Part shown: positions 41,972 to 50,666 of the stretch, piece by piece
How the letters are laid out: each line of letters opens with the position of its first letter
Numbering within the stretch: position 1 is the first letter of the stretch
Assembly (NCBI RefSeq): GCF_026625985.1
Contig: NZ_CP113116.1
Span: 62,001 to 126,000 of the forward strand
Direction of reading: 5' to 3'
Origin: Mycobacterium sp. Aquia_213
GTDB taxonomy: Bacteria > Actinomycetota > Actinomycetes > Mycobacteriales > Mycobacteriaceae
DNA: 64,000 nt
Made by a program: the position numbers and the translations under genes
The notes under the pieces: generated by a model
What the model saw: the letters and a program-made list of their open reading frames with translations, nothing else
What the model was told of the DNA's origin: nothing
The model's database searches: none

Positions 41972-42760
41972 CTAGGGGCGAGCGCGCAGGCCGTTGATGA
42001 ACGGGCAGCCCATCAGCACGCGAATGGCCTGGCTCAACCCGGTCATGTCGTCCACCGGCTTGTGGAAAGGCAGCCGGATGTCGTGGTCGTCGCCCTCGCT
42101 GCCCTCGACGCGGAACCGCACGCCGTAGCGGTCCAGCCCCAGCGGGCGGACGTGTCCGCGCCGCAGCGGCGCCGGGAGCCGGGACACCAGGCGGGCGACT
42201 ACGTCGGCGTGGGCGTTGTCCAGATGCCACAACAGGCTCGACTCGATGTCGCAGAACGGGTCGGGCCGCGCCGCGAGCAGGTCCTCGATGCTGACGGGCT
42301 CGGCGCCGGTGGCGTCGGTAACCACGACGGATGCGACCTCGAGCCGCATCAGCGTGTACCTCTCCTCCCCGGGCGTGGGCGGCATGCATTTCGGCGTATC
42401 CACCTGCAGTAGTGCCGGGTGCGGGCACTCGCTCGCGATCACATCGAGGGTGGGATTGATCTCGGCCGGTGGGACCTGGCGCAGGCGGCCGCGGACCCAC
42501 ACCAGCGACCGGACCGGCTCCCGGAGCGGAAGCGGCGCGTAGTCGGTCAGCTCGAGCAGCGCTTGGGATCCACAAACCCGGCGATCCGCCGCGTTGTCGC
42601 TGGGCAGCGCTACCGCGAAGGATCCGTCGTGCAGCAGGTGGTGCACCGGCGTGGGCACCGGGTCCTCGCGCTCGACCGCAAGCAGGGCTCCGCCGGCCCG
42701 GGCACAGGCGCTGCGGATGCGTTCGGCAGTCGTCGGCGCGGCGCTGGTCAGCGGTAACAT
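41972..42760 (-). CDS. Iron-regulated DUF2470 (HugZ-like) protein, Rv3839-like
   Basis: A 262-aa soluble protein. The C-terminal part LLWHLDNAHADVVARLVSRLP...VRPLGLDRYGVRFRVEGSEGDDHDIRLPFHKPVDD fits DUF2470, found in HugZ-type haem oxygenases; the N-terminal part HHLLHDGSFAVALPSDNAADRRV resembles the flavin-reductase-like barrel of HugZ. Counterpart of MTB Rv3839, an IdeR-repressed gene. AAGGAG precedes the ATG and an IdeR box lies 17 bp upstream, so it should be made at low iron. A haem or iron-release role is inferred. Confidence 0.88.
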   Translation of the reverse strand: MLPLTSAAPTTAERIRSACARAGGALLAVEREDPVPTPVHHLLHDGSFAVALPSDNAADRRVCGSQALLELTDYAPLPLREPVRSLVWVRGRLRQVPPAEINPTLDVIASECPHPALLQVDTPKCMPPTPGEERYTLMRLEVASVVVTDATGAEPVSIEDLLAARPDPFCDIESSLLWHLDNAHADVVARLVSRLPAPLRRGHVRPLGLDRYGVRFRVEGSEGDDHDIRLPFHKPVDDMTGLSQAIRVLMGCPFINGLRARP

Positions 42761-42776
42761 CGTTCTCCTTCGGTCC

Positions 42777-42795
42777 TTAGGTAAGCCTAAGTTAA
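42777..42795 (-). promoter_or_regulatory. IdeR (iron-dependent repressor) box
   Basis: Reading the minus strand, TTAACTTAGGCTTACCTAA matches the IdeR consensus TTAGGTTAGGCTAACCTAA at 16 of 19 positions. It lies 17 bp upstream of the DUF2470 gene start and 60 bp upstream of pheA on the other strand. Confidence 0.82.
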
Positions 42796-42854
42796 CTTAG
42801 ATCAAAGGTCGAAGCAAGGCCTGTTTTCCGATCGACGCCATTAGGGTTGTGGTC

Positions 42855-43808
42855 GTGGTCGGCATCACTTACCTCGGTCCCGAAGGGACCTTCACCGAGG
42901 CGGCGCTCTTACAGATGACGTCCGCCGGTCTGATCCCGGACCAGAATCTAGGGCCGGTGCATCGGTTGCCGATCGATAGCACGCCCGCCGCGCTCGAGGC
43001 GGTCCGTAGCCGCGAGACCGACTACGCGTGCGTGCCGATCGAGAACTCGATCGACGGCACGGTGGTGCCGACATTGGACAGCTTGGCGAACGGATCGCCG
43101 CTGCAGATCTTCGCCGAGACCACGCTGGACGTGGCGTTCAGCATCGTCGTCAAACCCGGCCGCGACCCCGGCGAGATACGGACGGCGGCGGCCTTTCCGG
43201 TGGCCGCGGCCCAGGTCCGCCGCTGGCTGGCCGCCAATCTGCCCGGTGTCGAACTGCGGCCGGCGTACTCCAATGCCGACGCCGCCCGGCAGGTGGCGAA
43301 GGGGGAGGCCGACGCCGCGGTGACCTCGCCGCTGGCCGCCACACATTGGAAGCTTCAGGCGCTGGCCGAGGGCGTGGTCGACGAAGCCAACGCCCGCACC
43401 CGCTTCGTCCTCGTCGGCCTGCCGGGACCGCCGCCGGTGCGCACCGGCGCCGATCGCACGTCGGTGGTGTTACGGATCGAGAATGCGCCGGGCGCGCTGC
43501 TCGCCGCGCTGGGCGAATTCGGCATCCGCGACATCGACCTCACCCGCATCGAATCCCGGCCGACCCGAACCGAACTCGGCACCTACCAGTTCTTCGCCGA
43601 CTGCGCGGGCCACATCGACGACGACGCCGTCGCCGAGGCACTCAAGGCGCTGCATCGTCGTTGTGTGGATGTGCGCTATTTAGGTTCCTGGCCCACGGGC
43701 CCGGCCGCGGGCATCGGGCCACCACCACCGGACGAGGCGTCGCGCTGGCTGGCGCGGCTGAGGGAGGGTAAACCTGAGCAGGCCGATGCTTCCGGCGGGG
43801 GGATTTAA
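42855..43808 (+). CDS. pheA: Prephenate dehydratase PheA
   Basis: A 317-aa prephenate dehydratase of phenylalanine biosynthesis with a regulatory ACT domain. Motifs: TYLGPEGTFTEAALLQM at the start, PIENSIDGTVVPTLD, NARTRFVLVG (catalytic TRF) near residue 180, then ACT domain GALLAALGEFGIRDIDLTRIESRP with the Phe-binding GALL and ESRP sequences. GTG 42855 aligns with the MTB start (MVRIAYLGPEGT) and has AGGG 8 bases upstream; GTG 42849 is an alternative. Likely operon with the next gene (4 bp gap). Confidence 0.96.
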   Translation: MVGITYLGPEGTFTEAALLQMTSAGLIPDQNLGPVHRLPIDSTPAALEAVRSRETDYACVPIENSIDGTVVPTLDSLANGSPLQIFAETTLDVAFSIVVKPGRDPGEIRTAAAFPVAAAQVRRWLAANLPGVELRPAYSNADAARQVAKGEADAAVTSPLAATHWKLQALAEGVVDEANARTRFVLVGLPGPPPVRTGADRTSVVLRIENAPGALLAALGEFGIRDIDLTRIESRPTRTELGTYQFFADCAGHIDDDAVAEALKALHRRCVDVRYLGSWPTGPAAGIGPPPPDEASRWLARLREGKPEQADASGGGI

Positions 43809-43811
43809 ACG

Positions 43812-44498
43812 ATGAGTGGTCGGTTGGTGCTGCTTCGGCACGGCCAGTCCTTCGGCAATGTCGAGCGCCGGCTGGATACCCGGCCGCCCGGGGCGGATTT
43901 GACGCCGGAGGGGCGCGACCAGGCCCGGGCGTTCGCACTCGACGCGGGCCGGCCGGCGCTGCTTGCGCACTCGGTGGCCAACCGGGCGTCGCAGACGGCC
44001 GCGGTGATCGGCGACGCGGTGGACGTGGCTCGGCACGAACTGGCCGGGATACACGAGGTGCAGGTCGGCGCCCTGGAAAACCGCAATGACGACGAGGCGG
44101 TCGCGGAGTTCAACGCGATCTACGAGCGCTGGCAGCACGGCGAACTCGACGTGCCGCTGCCCGGCGGTGAAAACGCCAACGAGGTGCTGGACCGCTACGT
44201 CCCGGTGCTCACCGACTTGCGGATGCGCTATCTCGACGACCACGCCTTCAGCGGTGACATCGTCGTCGTCAGCCATGGTGCGGCGATCCGGCTGGTATCC
44301 GCGGTGCTGGCCGGAGTCGACGCAAACTTCGCGCTGGACAACCATCTGGGCAATGCCGAGTCGGTGGTGTTGGCCCCGATCACCGACGGGCGGTGGAGCT
44401 GCGTGCGGTGGGGAACCCTGACACCGCCGTTCTACCCCGAACTCGAAGCGACGCCCGTCGCCGAGGCGGTGCGGTCAGGCACCGATCCGATGGGCTGA
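43812..44498 (+). CDS. Histidine phosphatase (phosphoglycerate-mutase-like), Rv3837c-like
   Basis: A 228-aa histidine phosphatase superfamily member. The catalytic LRHGQSFGNVERR (RHG, residue about 8-10), LAHSVANRASQTA and VVSHGAAIRLV (second His) are present. MTB Rv3837c is annotated as a probable phosphoglycerate mutase, but the family includes broad phosphatases and the true substrate is not clear. Located 3 bp after pheA and probably co-transcribed. Confidence 0.92.
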   Translation: MSGRLVLLRHGQSFGNVERRLDTRPPGADLTPEGRDQARAFALDAGRPALLAHSVANRASQTAAVIGDAVDVARHELAGIHEVQVGALENRNDDEAVAEFNAIYERWQHGELDVPLPGGENANEVLDRYVPVLTDLRMRYLDDHAFSGDIVVVSHGAAIRLVSAVLAGVDANFALDNHLGNAESVVLAPITDGRWSCVRWGTLTPPFYPELEATPVAEAVRSGTDPMG

Positions 44499-44690
44499 TC
44501 AGACCGCCAGCGCGACCAATTCCGGGCAGCTGCAGCCGACGGCGTCGCAGTCGACGACGAACGTGTGCGCCAGCAGCTCGGGGCTGACGCAGTCCGGTTC
44601 GGTGCATTCCGAACGGCGCAGCGAGTGGCGAATGATGGTGCCGTGGCAGTGTTCTAAGCCTGCCCGGCAGTCGCGGCATTCTGCGCTCAT
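44499..44690 (-). CDS. Small Cys-rich protein, possible zinc-binding
   Basis: A 63-aa protein with eight cysteines (CRDCRAGLEHC, SECTEPDC, DCDAVGCSC), suitable for one or two metal sites. AGGAA precedes the ATG at eight bases. It abuts the pgm-like stop, convergent. Such short Cys-rich proteins occur in many actinobacteria; I cannot name a family. Confidence 0.7.
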   Translation of the reverse strand: MSAECRDCRAGLEHCHGTIIRHSLRRSECTEPDCVSPELLAHTFVVDCDAVGCSCPELVALAV

Positions 44691-44761
44691 AGGCCGTTCC
44701 TAGCACCAGGTGGCGACAAATCCGCGCTGCCGCGCCCGAATGTCGGCGGTTTTGCCGGATC

Positions 44762-45112
44762 TTAGCCCCAGCCCAGTTCTTCCAGTCGGTCGTCATCGAT
44801 GCCGAAATGGTGCGCGATTTCATGGATCACGGTGATCGCCACCTCCTCGACGACGGCGTCGTCGGACTCGCAGATGTCGAGCAGCGCCTCGCGGTAGATC
44901 GTGATCGCGTCCGGAAGCGATCCGCCGTAGTCGGAGTCGCGCTCGGTCAACGCCACCCCTTCGTAGAGCCCCAGCAATTCGGGCTCGTCGGGGTGACGGT
45001 CTGCAACGAGAATGACGACGTTGTCCATGGCGGCCGCCAGCTGGGCAGGGATCAGGTCGAGTGCGTCGGAGACCAGTTCGTCGAACCGCTGCGGATCCAT
45101 CCGCACGGCCAC
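44762..45112 (-). CDS. Zincin-like metallopeptidase (DUF1025), Rv3836-like
   Basis: A 116-aa protein with the minimal zincin motif HEIAHHFGIDD (H-E-x-x-H-x2-G-x2-D) at residues about 97-107, and ITIYREALLD and VAITVIHEIAHHFGI as conserved strands. Family DUF1025/type I zincin. GTG 45112 (VAVRMDPQRFDELVSDALD) aligns with MTB Rv3836; the frame is open to 45244 inside the preceding gene, whose stop it overlaps by a few bases is not needed: the stop of that gene is at 45117. Proteolytic activity is not shown for this group. Confidence 0.85.
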   Translation of the reverse strand: MAVRMDPQRFDELVSDALDLIPAQLAAAMDNVVILVADRHPDEPELLGLYEGVALTERDSDYGGSLPDAITIYREALLDICESDDAVVEEVAITVIHEIAHHFGIDDDRLEELGWG

Positions 45113-45116
45113 GCGG

Positions 45117-46499
45117 CTAACCTGCCGGGGCCGGCTCGGCTGGCGCGGGCGGAGCGCCCGGTGGGGGTGCATCCGGCATGGGCGGCGGCGCCTGGTTGGC
45201 CGGCGGCTGGGGTGCCCCACCGTCGGCCGGCGGTGACGGAACATCCTGCGGCGCTTGGGAAGCCGGAGCCTGCGGCGCGGTCGCCCGCGGCGGCGTCACC
45301 ACCGGCTGCTGCTGTGGCAGGTGCTGATTACCCTGCGGCATTTCCGGCGGAGTGTTGGATTGCTGGGGCGGACTCGCCGGGCTGGCCGGCAGCTGAACCG
45401 GCATCGACGGCATGGTGAGCCGCTCTTCGGGTATGTCGGGCGGGGGCACCGGTGCCAGACCGTTGATCAGCAACTGACCCTTGGCGCTGTTGATCAGGGT
45501 GGCCCAGCCCCCGTTGCCCAACGTGGCGCCGATGCTGCAGGCGACCTCGCGGCTACCCGCCGACCAACTGGGCAGCGACACGGTGGGGTAGATCAGCGTC
45601 AGCGTGGTGGTGCGCAATTTGATCGGCGCGAGGTAGGCGTCGGTCATCTTGGTGCAGGCGTCCTTGATATAGCCGTCCTGCTCGGGCTCGGCCGGCAGCG
45701 TACCGGGGAATTTCTCGGCCAGGTTGACCGTGCCGGTGACCTCCATCGCGTGCGGGGTCTTGCAGTCGACGGGGACGTCGATGGGCTGGTTCGCCGTCGA
45801 GTCAATGCCCAGGCAGGTTCCGGCGGGCCAGGCCTTGGACTGGTCGACGTCGGCGACCTTGCCCTTGAAGGCGGCCTGTTCGTTGTTAGAACCGGGCATC
45901 TGCAGGCCGCACAACATGCGGCGCTCGCCGGACTGGCGCCACGCCCGGTCGCCCGCCCACAGCAGGCTGACGCTGAATTTGCTGTTGGGGTCGTACTTGG
46001 GGCCGAGGTACCGGCGCACCGCCGCCTCGCATTGCTCCTGGCTGATCTGCTGGATGCGAGCCGGTGACGGCGGGGCGGCGTTGGGACCGTATTCCGAGCC
46101 GGGGAAGGTCCGCATATCGATCGACTCGGCGACCTCGAACTTGTGGTCGTCGGCGCACTTGACGATGCTCGCGGACTCCGGCGTGACGTCCGGCCACATC
46201 AAGCAGTCCCCGCTTTTGGCGCGGTTGAAGGCGGCGTCGGTCTTAGCTCCGGTGCTGGGCACGGGGTTGCTGTCGAGGTAGCCGGCAAGCCGACCCTGCC
46301 CCGGCCCGCTGACCGGCAGGGCGGTTACCAGGCCGGCGATCAGCAGCCCGCCGAGCGCGAAGAGCAGCAACGCCCGACGGGTCGCGGTCGCCTGCAATGT
46401 GCGCGGCAACTGGAGGCCGGCCAGCGGCTGCTCCGCCGCTGCGGCGGGCGGGCTGGGTGCGGCGACTTGCGTCTCGAGCGTGTCCGACATCGACTCCAT
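45117..46499 (-). CDS. Septum-formation-domain membrane protein, Rv3835-like
   Basis: A 460-aa protein with one helix (RALLLFALGGLLIAGLVTALPV, about residues 40-61) and a large exported part in which SGDCLMWPDVTPESASIVKCADDHKFEVAESIDM and GTCLGIDSTANQPIDVPVDCKTPHAMEVTGTVNL form two copies of the Septum_form-type domain (paired Cys, CxxxH-like). The tail is Pro/Ala/Gln-rich, probably wall-spanning. MTB Rv3835 is the match. Start is uncertain between 46529, 46499 and 46490; RBS are weak. Confidence 0.85.
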   Translation of the reverse strand: MESMSDTLETQVAAPSPPAAAAEQPLAGLQLPRTLQATATRRALLLFALGGLLIAGLVTALPVSGPGQGRLAGYLDSNPVPSTGAKTDAAFNRAKSGDCLMWPDVTPESASIVKCADDHKFEVAESIDMRTFPGSEYGPNAAPPSPARIQQISQEQCEAAVRRYLGPKYDPNSKFSVSLLWAGDRAWRQSGERRMLCGLQMPGSNNEQAAFKGKVADVDQSKAWPAGTCLGIDSTANQPIDVPVDCKTPHAMEVTGTVNLAEKFPGTLPAEPEQDGYIKDACTKMTDAYLAPIKLRTTTLTLIYPTVSLPSWSAGSREVACSIGATLGNGGWATLINSAKGQLLINGLAPVPPPDIPEERLTMPSMPVQLPASPASPPQQSNTPPEMPQGNQHLPQQQPVVTPPRATAPQAPASQAPQDVPSPPADGGAPQPPANQAPPPMPDAPPPGAPPAPAEPAPAG

Positions 46500-46610
46500 T
46501 CTGACAGGACGCTCGGGCGAACGTGACAAACGTTACAGATGTGAGTCCTGGGATTAGCGCTAGCGGATGCTCCGCGCGGCGGGTGCCGACCCGAAAGTAG
46601 TCTTCAGGCC

Positions 46611-47864
46611 GTGATCGACCTCAAGTTGCTCCGGGAAAACCCCGACGCCGTCCGCCGTTCCCAACTCAGCCGTGGTGAGGACCCGGCGCTGGTCGACGCC
46701 CTGCTGACCGCCGACGCCGACCGCCGGGCCGCGATCTCGGCCGCCGACACGCTGCGCGCCGAGCAGAAGTCCGCCAGCAAGAGCGTGGGCGCCGCGTCGC
46801 CCGAGGAGCGCCCGGCGTTGTTGGCGCGCGCGAAGGAGCTCGCCGAGCAAGTGAAGGCCGCCGAAATCGCCCAGGCCGACGGGGAGAAGGCATTCACCGC
46901 GGCACACATGGCGATCTCGAACGTCGTCATCGACGGGGTTCCCGCGGGTGGGGAGGCCGACTTCGCGGTGCTCGACGTCGTCGGTGAGCCGCCGGCGATC
47001 GACAATCCGAAGGATCACCTGGAACTGGGTGAGTCGTTGGGCCTGATCGACATGCAGCGCGGCGCCAAGGTGTCCGGCTCGCGGTTCTACTTCCTGACCG
47101 GCCAGGGTGCACTGCTTCAGCTGGGCCTGCTGCAGCTGGCGCTGCGCCTGGCCGTCGAGAACGGATTCGTCCCGATGATCCCGCCGGTGCTGGTGCGGCC
47201 GGAGGTGATGGCCGGCACCGGATTCCTGGGCGCCCACGCCGACGAGATCTACCGGGTCGAAGCCGACGACCTGTATTTGGTGGGCACTTCGGAGGTGCCG
47301 CTGGCCGGCTATCACTCCGACGAGATCCTGGACCTGTCCGGCGGCCCGCTGCGCTACGCGGGCTGGTCGTCGTGCTTCCGCCGCGAGGCCGGCAGCTACG
47401 GCAAGGACACTCGCGGCATCATCCGGGTGCATCAGTTCGACAAGGTCGAGGGGTTCGTCTACTGCACGCCCGCCGAGGCCGAGGCCGAACACCAGCGGCT
47501 GCTGGGCTGGCAGCGCGAGATGCTGGCGCTCATCGAGGTGCCCTATCGGGTAATCGACGTGGCCGCGGGCGATCTCGGCTCGTCGGCCGCCCGCAAGTTC
47601 GACTGCGAGGCGTGGGTTCCCACTCAGCAGACCTACCGCGAGCTGACCTCGACGTCGAACTGCACCACGTTCCAGGCGCGCCGGCTGGCCACCCGCTACC
47701 GGGACGACAACGGCAAGCCGCAGATCGCGGCCACGCTCAACGGCACGCTGGGCACCACCCGCTGGCTGGTGTCGATCCTGGAAAACCACCAGCGGCCCGA
47801 CGGCAGCGTGCGGGTGCCCGCGGCGCTGGTGCCGTTCGTCGGGACCGAGGTGCTCGAGCCTTAG
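46611..47864 (+). CDS. serS: Seryl-tRNA synthetase
   Basis: A 417-aa class-II synthetase (MTB 419 aa). The N-terminal coiled-coil arm (RRAAISAADTLRAEQKSASKSVGAASPEERPALLARAKELAEQVKAAE) binds tRNA-Ser; the catalytic core has motif 2 (SSCFRREAGSYGKDTRGIIRVHQF) and motif 3 (LNGTLGTTRWLVSILENHQ). Start ATG/GTG at 46611 gives MIDLKLLRENPDAV, the canonical N-terminus. Essential translation gene. Stop overlaps the convergent membrane gene by 4 nt. Confidence 0.97.
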   Translation: MIDLKLLRENPDAVRRSQLSRGEDPALVDALLTADADRRAAISAADTLRAEQKSASKSVGAASPEERPALLARAKELAEQVKAAEIAQADGEKAFTAAHMAISNVVIDGVPAGGEADFAVLDVVGEPPAIDNPKDHLELGESLGLIDMQRGAKVSGSRFYFLTGQGALLQLGLLQLALRLAVENGFVPMIPPVLVRPEVMAGTGFLGAHADEIYRVEADDLYLVGTSEVPLAGYHSDEILDLSGGPLRYAGWSSCFRREAGSYGKDTRGIIRVHQFDKVEGFVYCTPAEAEAEHQRLLGWQREMLALIEVPYRVIDVAAGDLGSSAARKFDCEAWVPTQQTYRELTSTSNCTTFQARRLATRYRDDNGKPQIAATLNGTLGTTRWLVSILENHQRPDGSVRVPAALVPFVGTEVLEP

Positions 47865-48355
47865 GCGTTGACCGTCGCACGCTCTTGTTCGTGGCGGCGC
47901 TGGCGTTCCAGCGTCGCGAAGTAGAACGCGAAGGCGAACGCGAAGCTGGTGAACAGGCTGGCCACGAAGTACAGCCAGGGCCGTTTGTAACCCCGGCGGT
48001 ACCCGTCGACGATCGAAAACAACGGCAGCAGAATGACATTGGCGATTGTGTAGTCCTGCCCCGCGGAACCGGCGGCGGGGTTGACGAACATCATCTGGAT
48101 GTACTGCGTCCAACTGCCGGGGCCCCAGATCGGGTTGTGCGTCCCGGACAGCCCGTGCGGCGCGTATTCCTGCACGAAGCGGATGTTGAAGTAGTAACCC
48201 AGCGCGATCGAGGCGATCCCGACCACGTAGTACACAATTTCCAGCGGCGAGAACAAGGGGCCGCCCGCGGGCCGGGCGAAGACCGTCGAGTTGGACTTGA
48301 CGATCCAGATGATGACCGCCAGTCCGAGTACCGCGTGGGCGATGAGGGAAACCAT
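47861..48355 (-). CDS. DUF2834 membrane protein, Rv3831-like
   Basis: A 164-aa membrane protein with four helices (MVSLIAHAVLGLAVIIWIVK; LEIVYYVVGIASIALGYYF; DYTIANVILLPLFSIVDGYRRG; WLYFVASLFTSFAFAFAFYFATL), consistent with DUF2834. The frame extends to 48784 but ATG 48355 is the only sensible start. The promoter in the 69-bp gap shares a motif with the promoter of the oxidoreductase on the other side of the TetR gene. Function unknown. Confidence 0.85.
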   Translation of the reverse strand: MVSLIAHAVLGLAVIIWIVKSNSTVFARPAGGPLFSPLEIVYYVVGIASIALGYYFNIRFVQEYAPHGLSGTHNPIWGPGSWTQYIQMMFVNPAAGSAGQDYTIANVILLPLFSIVDGYRRGYKRPWLYFVASLFTSFAFAFAFYFATLERQRRHEQERATVNA

Positions 48356-48373
48356 GGGCGCAGTCTCACCCCC

Positions 48374-48400
48374 GTCGCGAAGTTTTGTCAATATTGTCAA
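48374..48400 (-). promoter_or_regulatory. TetR-linked promoter motif, copy 1
   Basis: On the minus strand the segment reads ATTGACAAAACTTCGCGAC (48392-48374), preceded by a second TTGACAAT. It drives the DUF2834 gene. TTGACA could be the -35 element. Copy 2, ATTGACAAAACTTTGCGACC, is at 49060-49079 on the plus strand. Confidence 0.65.
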
Positions 48401-48424
48401 AAGAATTCTTGGTATCTTGCCTGA

Positions 48425-49060
48425 ATGGTCCGGCCCGCACAGACGGCGCGCAGCGAGCGCACGCGCGAAGCCCTGCGCCAGGCCGCGGTGGTCCGATTCC
48501 TGGCCCAGGGCGTGGAAGACACGTCGGCAGAACAGATTGCGGCCGATGCCGGGGTATCGCTGCGGACGTTCTATCGGCACTTCAGCTCCAAGCACGACCT
48601 GCTGTTCGCGGACTACACCGGCCTGCACTGGTTTCGCGCGGCCCTGGACGCCAGGCCGGCAGAGGAACCGATCATCGATTCGGTGCAGTCGGCGATCTTC
48701 TCGTTCCCGTATGACGTCGACGCGGTGGCCAAAATCGCCGCCCTGCGCCAAGACGAACTGGACCCCGGTCGCATCGTCCGCCACATCCGCGAGGTCCAGG
48801 CCGACTTCGCCGATGCCATTGGCGCGCAGCTGGAACGGCGCAGCAGGGGGAGCGACGCCACGGTGGACCAGCAGGTGCGCACGGCGGTGACCGCACGGTG
48901 CATTGCCGCCGCGGTGTTCGGCGCGATGGAGGTCTGGATGGAGTCCGACGACCGCTCACTGGGCGAACTCGCGCGGCTGTGCCACGCGGCGCTCGAGTCG
49001 CTGCGCGCGGGGATCACCGACTCCTGGGTCACGGCGACGGCCGAGCAAGTTTCGTCATAA
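48425..49060 (+). CDS. TetR-family repressor, Rv3830c-like
   Basis: A 211-aa TetR regulator. The HTH (TREALRQAAVVRFLAQGVEDTSAEQIAADAGVSLRTFYRHFSSKHDLLFADY) is complete; the C-terminal helical ligand domain ends with ESLRAGITDSW. ATG 48425. It is divergent to the DUF2834 gene and 50 bp upstream of the oxidoreductase, with matching motifs at both promoters, so it most likely controls both. Ligand unknown, possibly a lipid or carotenoid-like substrate. Confidence 0.9.
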   Translation: MVRPAQTARSERTREALRQAAVVRFLAQGVEDTSAEQIAADAGVSLRTFYRHFSSKHDLLFADYTGLHWFRAALDARPAEEPIIDSVQSAIFSFPYDVDAVAKIAALRQDELDPGRIVRHIREVQADFADAIGAQLERRSRGSDATVDQQVRTAVTARCIAAAVFGAMEVWMESDDRSLGELARLCHAALESLRAGITDSWVTATAEQVSS

Positions 49061-49079
49061 TTGACAAAACTTTGCGACC
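49060..49079 (+). promoter_or_regulatory. TetR-linked promoter motif, copy 2
   Basis: ATTGACAAAACTTTGCGACC, 30 bp before the oxidoreductase ATG. It shares 17 of 18 core bases with copy 1 in the opposite orientation. Confidence 0.65.
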
Positions 49080-49109
49080 GTGCGAGCCTCCTTTGCGGAG
49101 GGCAGGGAC

Positions 49110-50666
49110 ATGACTGGTTATGACGCGATCGTTATCGGTGCAGGGCATAACGGGCTGACCGCGGCCGTGCTGCTGCAGAAGGCGGGACTGCACACGCTGT
49201 GCCTGGACCCCAAGCTCTATGCGGGCGGCATGGCGTCCACCGTCGAGCTGTTCGACGGGTACCAGTTCGAGATCGCCGGGTCGGTGCTCTTCCCGACCTC
49301 ACTCGAAGTGGTCAGCGAGTTGGGCCTGGACACCATGCCGACGATCGACTTGGACGTGATGTCGGTGGCGGTGCGCGGTGTCGGCGACGATCCGCTGATT
49401 CAGTACAGCGACCCGATCAAGCTGTTCACCCACCTCAATGAGGTACATGGGGCGGAGGCCGTCAACGGAATGGCGGGGCTGATGGGCTGGGCCCAGGCGC
49501 CGACCCGTGCCTTGGGCCGCTTCGAAGCCGGCCTGCCGCCCAAGAGCATCGACGAGATGTACGCCTGTGCCACAAACGAATTCGAGCGCTCGGCGATCGA
49601 CGATATGTTGTTCGGATCGGTCACCGACGTGTTGGACCGCTACCTGCCCGACCGCGAGAAATTCGGCGCGATCCGCGGCTCGATGACCGTGCTGGCCGTC
49701 AACACGCTCTACCGCGGCCCGTCCACGCCGGGTAGCGCGGCGGCGCTGGCCTTCGGACTCGGTGTTCCCGACGGGAACACCATGCAGATGAAGAAGCTGC
49801 GCGGTGGCATCGGCGCGCTCACGGCGCATTTGCGCGAGGTGCTGGAGAGCAACGGCGGTGAAGTTCGGTTGCGTACCAAGGTGACCGAGATTCTGGTCTC
49901 CGACGGACAGGTGACCGGGGTGCGCACCGAGGCGGGCGAAACGTTCAACGCCCCGATCGTCGTTTCCGGCATCGCGCCGGACGTCACCCTCAACGAGATG
50001 ATCGATCCCGCAGCGCTTCCCGCCGATATCCGGGAACGCTATGCGCGCATCGACCACCGCGGCAGTTATCTACAGATGCACTTCGCGCTGGACGAGGCCC
50101 CCGAATTCGCGGCGCCCTACGAGGCGCTCAATGAGCCGGCCATGCAGGCCTCGATCGGCCTGTTCTGCACGCCCGAGGAAGTCCAGCAGCAGTGGGAGGA
50201 CGCCCGGCGCGGCATCGTTCCGGCCGATCCGACGGTCGTGTTGCAGATCCCGTCGCAGAACGACCCGGACCTGGCGCCCGAGGGTAAGCATGCCGCGTCG
50301 GCGTTCGCGCTGTTTTTCCCGATCGAGGGCGACGTGGATTACGGGCAGGCGAAGGTCGAGATGGGTCAGCGGGTGATCGACAAGATCACCCGGCTTGCAC
50401 CGAATTTCGAGCGCAGCATCATCCGGCACACCACCTTCACGCCCCGGCACATGGGTGTGATGTTCGGCGCCCCCGGCGGGGACTACTGCCATGGCCTGTT
50501 GAATGCGAACCAGATCGGCCCCAACCGGCCCGGGCCGAAAGGCTTTCTCGGTCAACCGATCCCGATCAAGGGGTTGTACCTGGGCAGTGCGGGTTGTCAC
50601 GGCGGACCGGGTATCACGTTCACCCCGGGCTACAACGCCGCGCGTGCGGCCTTGGACGACCGCTAG
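49110..50666 (+). CDS. Phytoene-dehydrogenase-like FAD oxidoreductase, Rv3829c-like
   Basis: A 518-aa CrtI/COG1233-type oxidoreductase. The dinucleotide-binding start DAIVIGAGHNGLTAAVLLQKAGLHTLCLD gives FAD binding; KKLRGGIGALTAHLREVLESNGGEVRLRTKV is the typical middle motif and GLYLGSAGCHGGPGITFTPGYNAARAALDD the C-terminal FAD-closing region. MTB Rv3829c is the match. ATG 49110 with AGGG upstream chosen over 49080. Substrate unknown; acts downstream of the adjacent TetR regulator. Confidence 0.93.
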   Translation: MTGYDAIVIGAGHNGLTAAVLLQKAGLHTLCLDPKLYAGGMASTVELFDGYQFEIAGSVLFPTSLEVVSELGLDTMPTIDLDVMSVAVRGVGDDPLIQYSDPIKLFTHLNEVHGAEAVNGMAGLMGWAQAPTRALGRFEAGLPPKSIDEMYACATNEFERSAIDDMLFGSVTDVLDRYLPDREKFGAIRGSMTVLAVNTLYRGPSTPGSAAALAFGLGVPDGNTMQMKKLRGGIGALTAHLREVLESNGGEVRLRTKVTEILVSDGQVTGVRTEAGETFNAPIVVSGIAPDVTLNEMIDPAALPADIRERYARIDHRGSYLQMHFALDEAPEFAAPYEALNEPAMQASIGLFCTPEEVQQQWEDARRGIVPADPTVVLQIPSQNDPDLAPEGKHAASAFALFFPIEGDVDYGQAKVEMGQRVIDKITRLAPNFERSIIRHTTFTPRHMGVMFGAPGGDYCHGLLNANQIGPNRPGPKGFLGQPIPIKGLYLGSAGCHGGPGITFTPGYNAARAALDDR

